From assembly GCF_022538115.1 (NCBI RefSeq), contig NZ_JAKZAL010000003.1, positions 248,001 to 312,000 of the forward strand: a stretch of 64,000 nt of DNA, read 5' to 3'. This document shows positions 62,977 through 64,000 of the stretch, one piece after another (within the stretch, counting starts at the first letter, position 1; every line of letters begins with the position of its first letter). The notes under the pieces are model-generated. The model was not told where the DNA came from and searched no databases. It saw only the letters and a program-made list of their open reading frames with translations. Made by a program: the position numbers and the translations under genes. This stretch comes from Cognataquiflexum rubidum. Its GTDB lineage: Bacteria > Bacteroidota > Bacteroidia > Cytophagales > Cyclobacteriaceae.

Positions 62977-63405
62977 ATGAAGAAAAGTAAATTAATTGTT
63001 GAACACCTATATGAATTTGAACTTCTTGGTTTTGTGGCACCTGTCAAGGACTACAAAATAGCATGGATAGTGAATACTTGTTTAGATTTGAAATTGGCCA
63101 AAATTGAGGATTACGAACTTGAATTTATCAACGGTTCTAAACTCTGTGTGTCCCAATACAAATTCGAAAAAGAAAACGGTTTTATCCAGTTGTTGAAAAA
63201 CAAATCATTTATCCATGACACCAATTCGTTATACCTCATTCCCGAATTGAAAATCTTTGATTACTTCCTCCTCGTCCAAGATTTTACTTCCGAAGTGGAT
63301 ATTAATGACTATATTGACCGCCTTTCGAGCAATGCATTAATCCAAAATGTAGTCAAACTCGACATCGATAAAATCAAATCAAAAGAAAATCTATTAACCT
63401 ATTAA
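62977..63405 (+). CDS. IPExxxVDY family protein
   Basis: From ATG 62977 the protein is 142 residues: MKKSKLIVEHLYEFELLGFVAPVKDYKIAWIVNTCLDLKL, and the family motif as LIPELKIFDYFLLVQ near 93. The IPE-x3-(V/F)DY motif is the basis of the family name. It is cytosolic, of unknown function, and typically lies next to acpP, fabF or pyk in Bacteroidota, as it does here, 14 bp before pyk. The open frame continues 24 codons upstream to 62905, but those residues do not fit the family. Confidence 0.88.
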   Translation: MKKSKLIVEHLYEFELLGFVAPVKDYKIAWIVNTCLDLKLAKIEDYELEFINGSKLCVSQYKFEKENGFIQLLKNKSFIHDTNSLYLIPELKIFDYFLLVQDFTSEVDINDYIDRLSSNALIQNVVKLDIDKIKSKENLLTY

Positions 63406-63418
63406 ATCCCAATATTCT

Positions 63419-64000
63419 ATGAGTATTGCTCTTTACAATAAGACAAAAATATTAGCTACTATCGGTCCTGCGTCCAACAATATTGACACTTTGAGAAGTC
63501 TAGCCAATGCAGGCGCCAACGTTTTCAGACTTAATTTTTCGCATGGTACACACGCCCAGCATGCAGAAGTCATCAAAATGATCCGTGAAATCAATGAGAA
63601 ACTTACTGTCAAAATCGGGATTCTTCAGGATCTGCAGGGACCAAAAATCCGTGTGGGTGAAATGGAAAATGGGGGTGTTCAGATTGTCCCCGGAGGAAAA
63701 ATCACCATCACCAACGACCCTGTCGTAGGCAATGCAGAACTTGTAAGCACTGTATATGAGAACCTTCCAAATGATGTGAAATCAGGTGACAGGATTCTGA
63801 TTGACGATGGCAATATCGAACTTGCAGTCAACAATACTGATGGGAAAAATGTCCGTTGCGTAGTTATCCATGGCGGCATCTTGAAATCCAGAAAAGGTAT
63901 CAATCTTCCCAATACCAAGGTGTCTGCACCATCACTTACCGAGAAAGACCTCGAGGACCTTGAGTTCGGATTGGCCAATGATGTGGATTGGATCGCTCTT
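63419..64000 (+). CDS. pyk: Pyruvate kinase, 3' end cut by window edge
   Basis: The frame from ATG 63419 stays open to the right edge (194 codons). It reads TKILATIGPASNNIDTLRSLANAGANVFRLNFSHGTHAQH, the N-terminal pyruvate kinase motif with the Arg and Asn that bind phosphoenolpyruvate and K+, then LQDLQGPKIRVGEM and the B-domain from about 70 to 165, and returns to the barrel with LPNTKVSAPSLTEKDLEDLEFG. It makes ATP from phosphoenolpyruvate in glycolysis. The active-site Lys and C-domain lie beyond the edge. Confidence 0.96.
   Translation, partial: MSIALYNKTKILATIGPASNNIDTLRSLANAGANVFRLNFSHGTHAQHAEVIKMIREINEKLTVKIGILQDLQGPKIRVGEMENGGVQIVPGGKITITNDPVVGNAELVSTVYENLPNDVKSGDRILIDDGNIELAVNNTDGKNVRCVVIHGGILKSRKGINLPNTKVSAPSLTEKDLEDLEFGLANDVDWIAL

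Overview
The window looks like a chromosomal piece of a Bacteroidota bacterium, most likely a marine or freshwater Cytophagales member (Cyclobacteriaceae-like). Supporting signs are the AT-leaning base composition, the many short lipoproteins with signal peptides, Bacteroidota-restricted families (DUF2911, DUF1684, IPExxxVDY, DUF5117-type zinc metalloprotease, PorV-like barrel, BACON-GH5), an Lgt with a long insertion, and the run acpP-fabF-rnc-nadE-lgt next to pyk.

Layout. 1-9 kb: envelope and cell-wall functions on the minus strand (lipoproteins, one with about 43 collagen-type Gly-X-Y triplets; a class C beta-lactamase-fold hydrolase behind a DUF1460 amidase; an ECF sigma factor with a membrane partner; a two-domain sulfurtransferase), interrupted by a decayed IS1595-type transposase. 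9-20 kb: ppx, an AraC regulator with an MxCxxC domain, a fasciclin lipoprotein, a TMEM175-like channel, then a run of small stress-type genes (VOC, SRPBCC, YciI, DUF4287) next to a Crp/Fnr regulator. 20-30 kb: membrane and secreted proteins, a split ThrE-type exporter, an alpha/beta hydrolase and a BACON-GH5 glycosidase.

30.5-37.5 kb (with a smaller patch at 21-22.7 kb) is the most accessory-looking part: about a dozen small minus-strand genes (SRPBCC, DinB, four VOC, nitrilase, DUF1569, Crp/Fnr, unknowns). Several are separated by long imperfect palindromes with shared ends placed just behind the stop codons, an arrangement like integron cassettes with attC sites but with no integrase visible. 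Two Crp/Fnr modules, 19 kb apart, share a near-identical palindrome at identical spacing to the neighbouring start codon.

38-64 kb is more housekeeping: an oxidoreductase, a 500-bp tandem repeat block, the membrane pyrophosphatase hppA, an S9 peptidase followed by a frameshifted dacB, EcsC and NUDIX proteins, DUF1080 and DUF1684 proteins, a DUF2256 mini-protein, a large zinc metalloprotease, three outer-membrane barrel proteins, yidD, lgt, nadE, rnc, fabF, acpP and the start of pyk. No rRNA, tRNA, CRISPR array, phage or integrase gene was recognised. All family names come from motif recognition by eye, not from searches.
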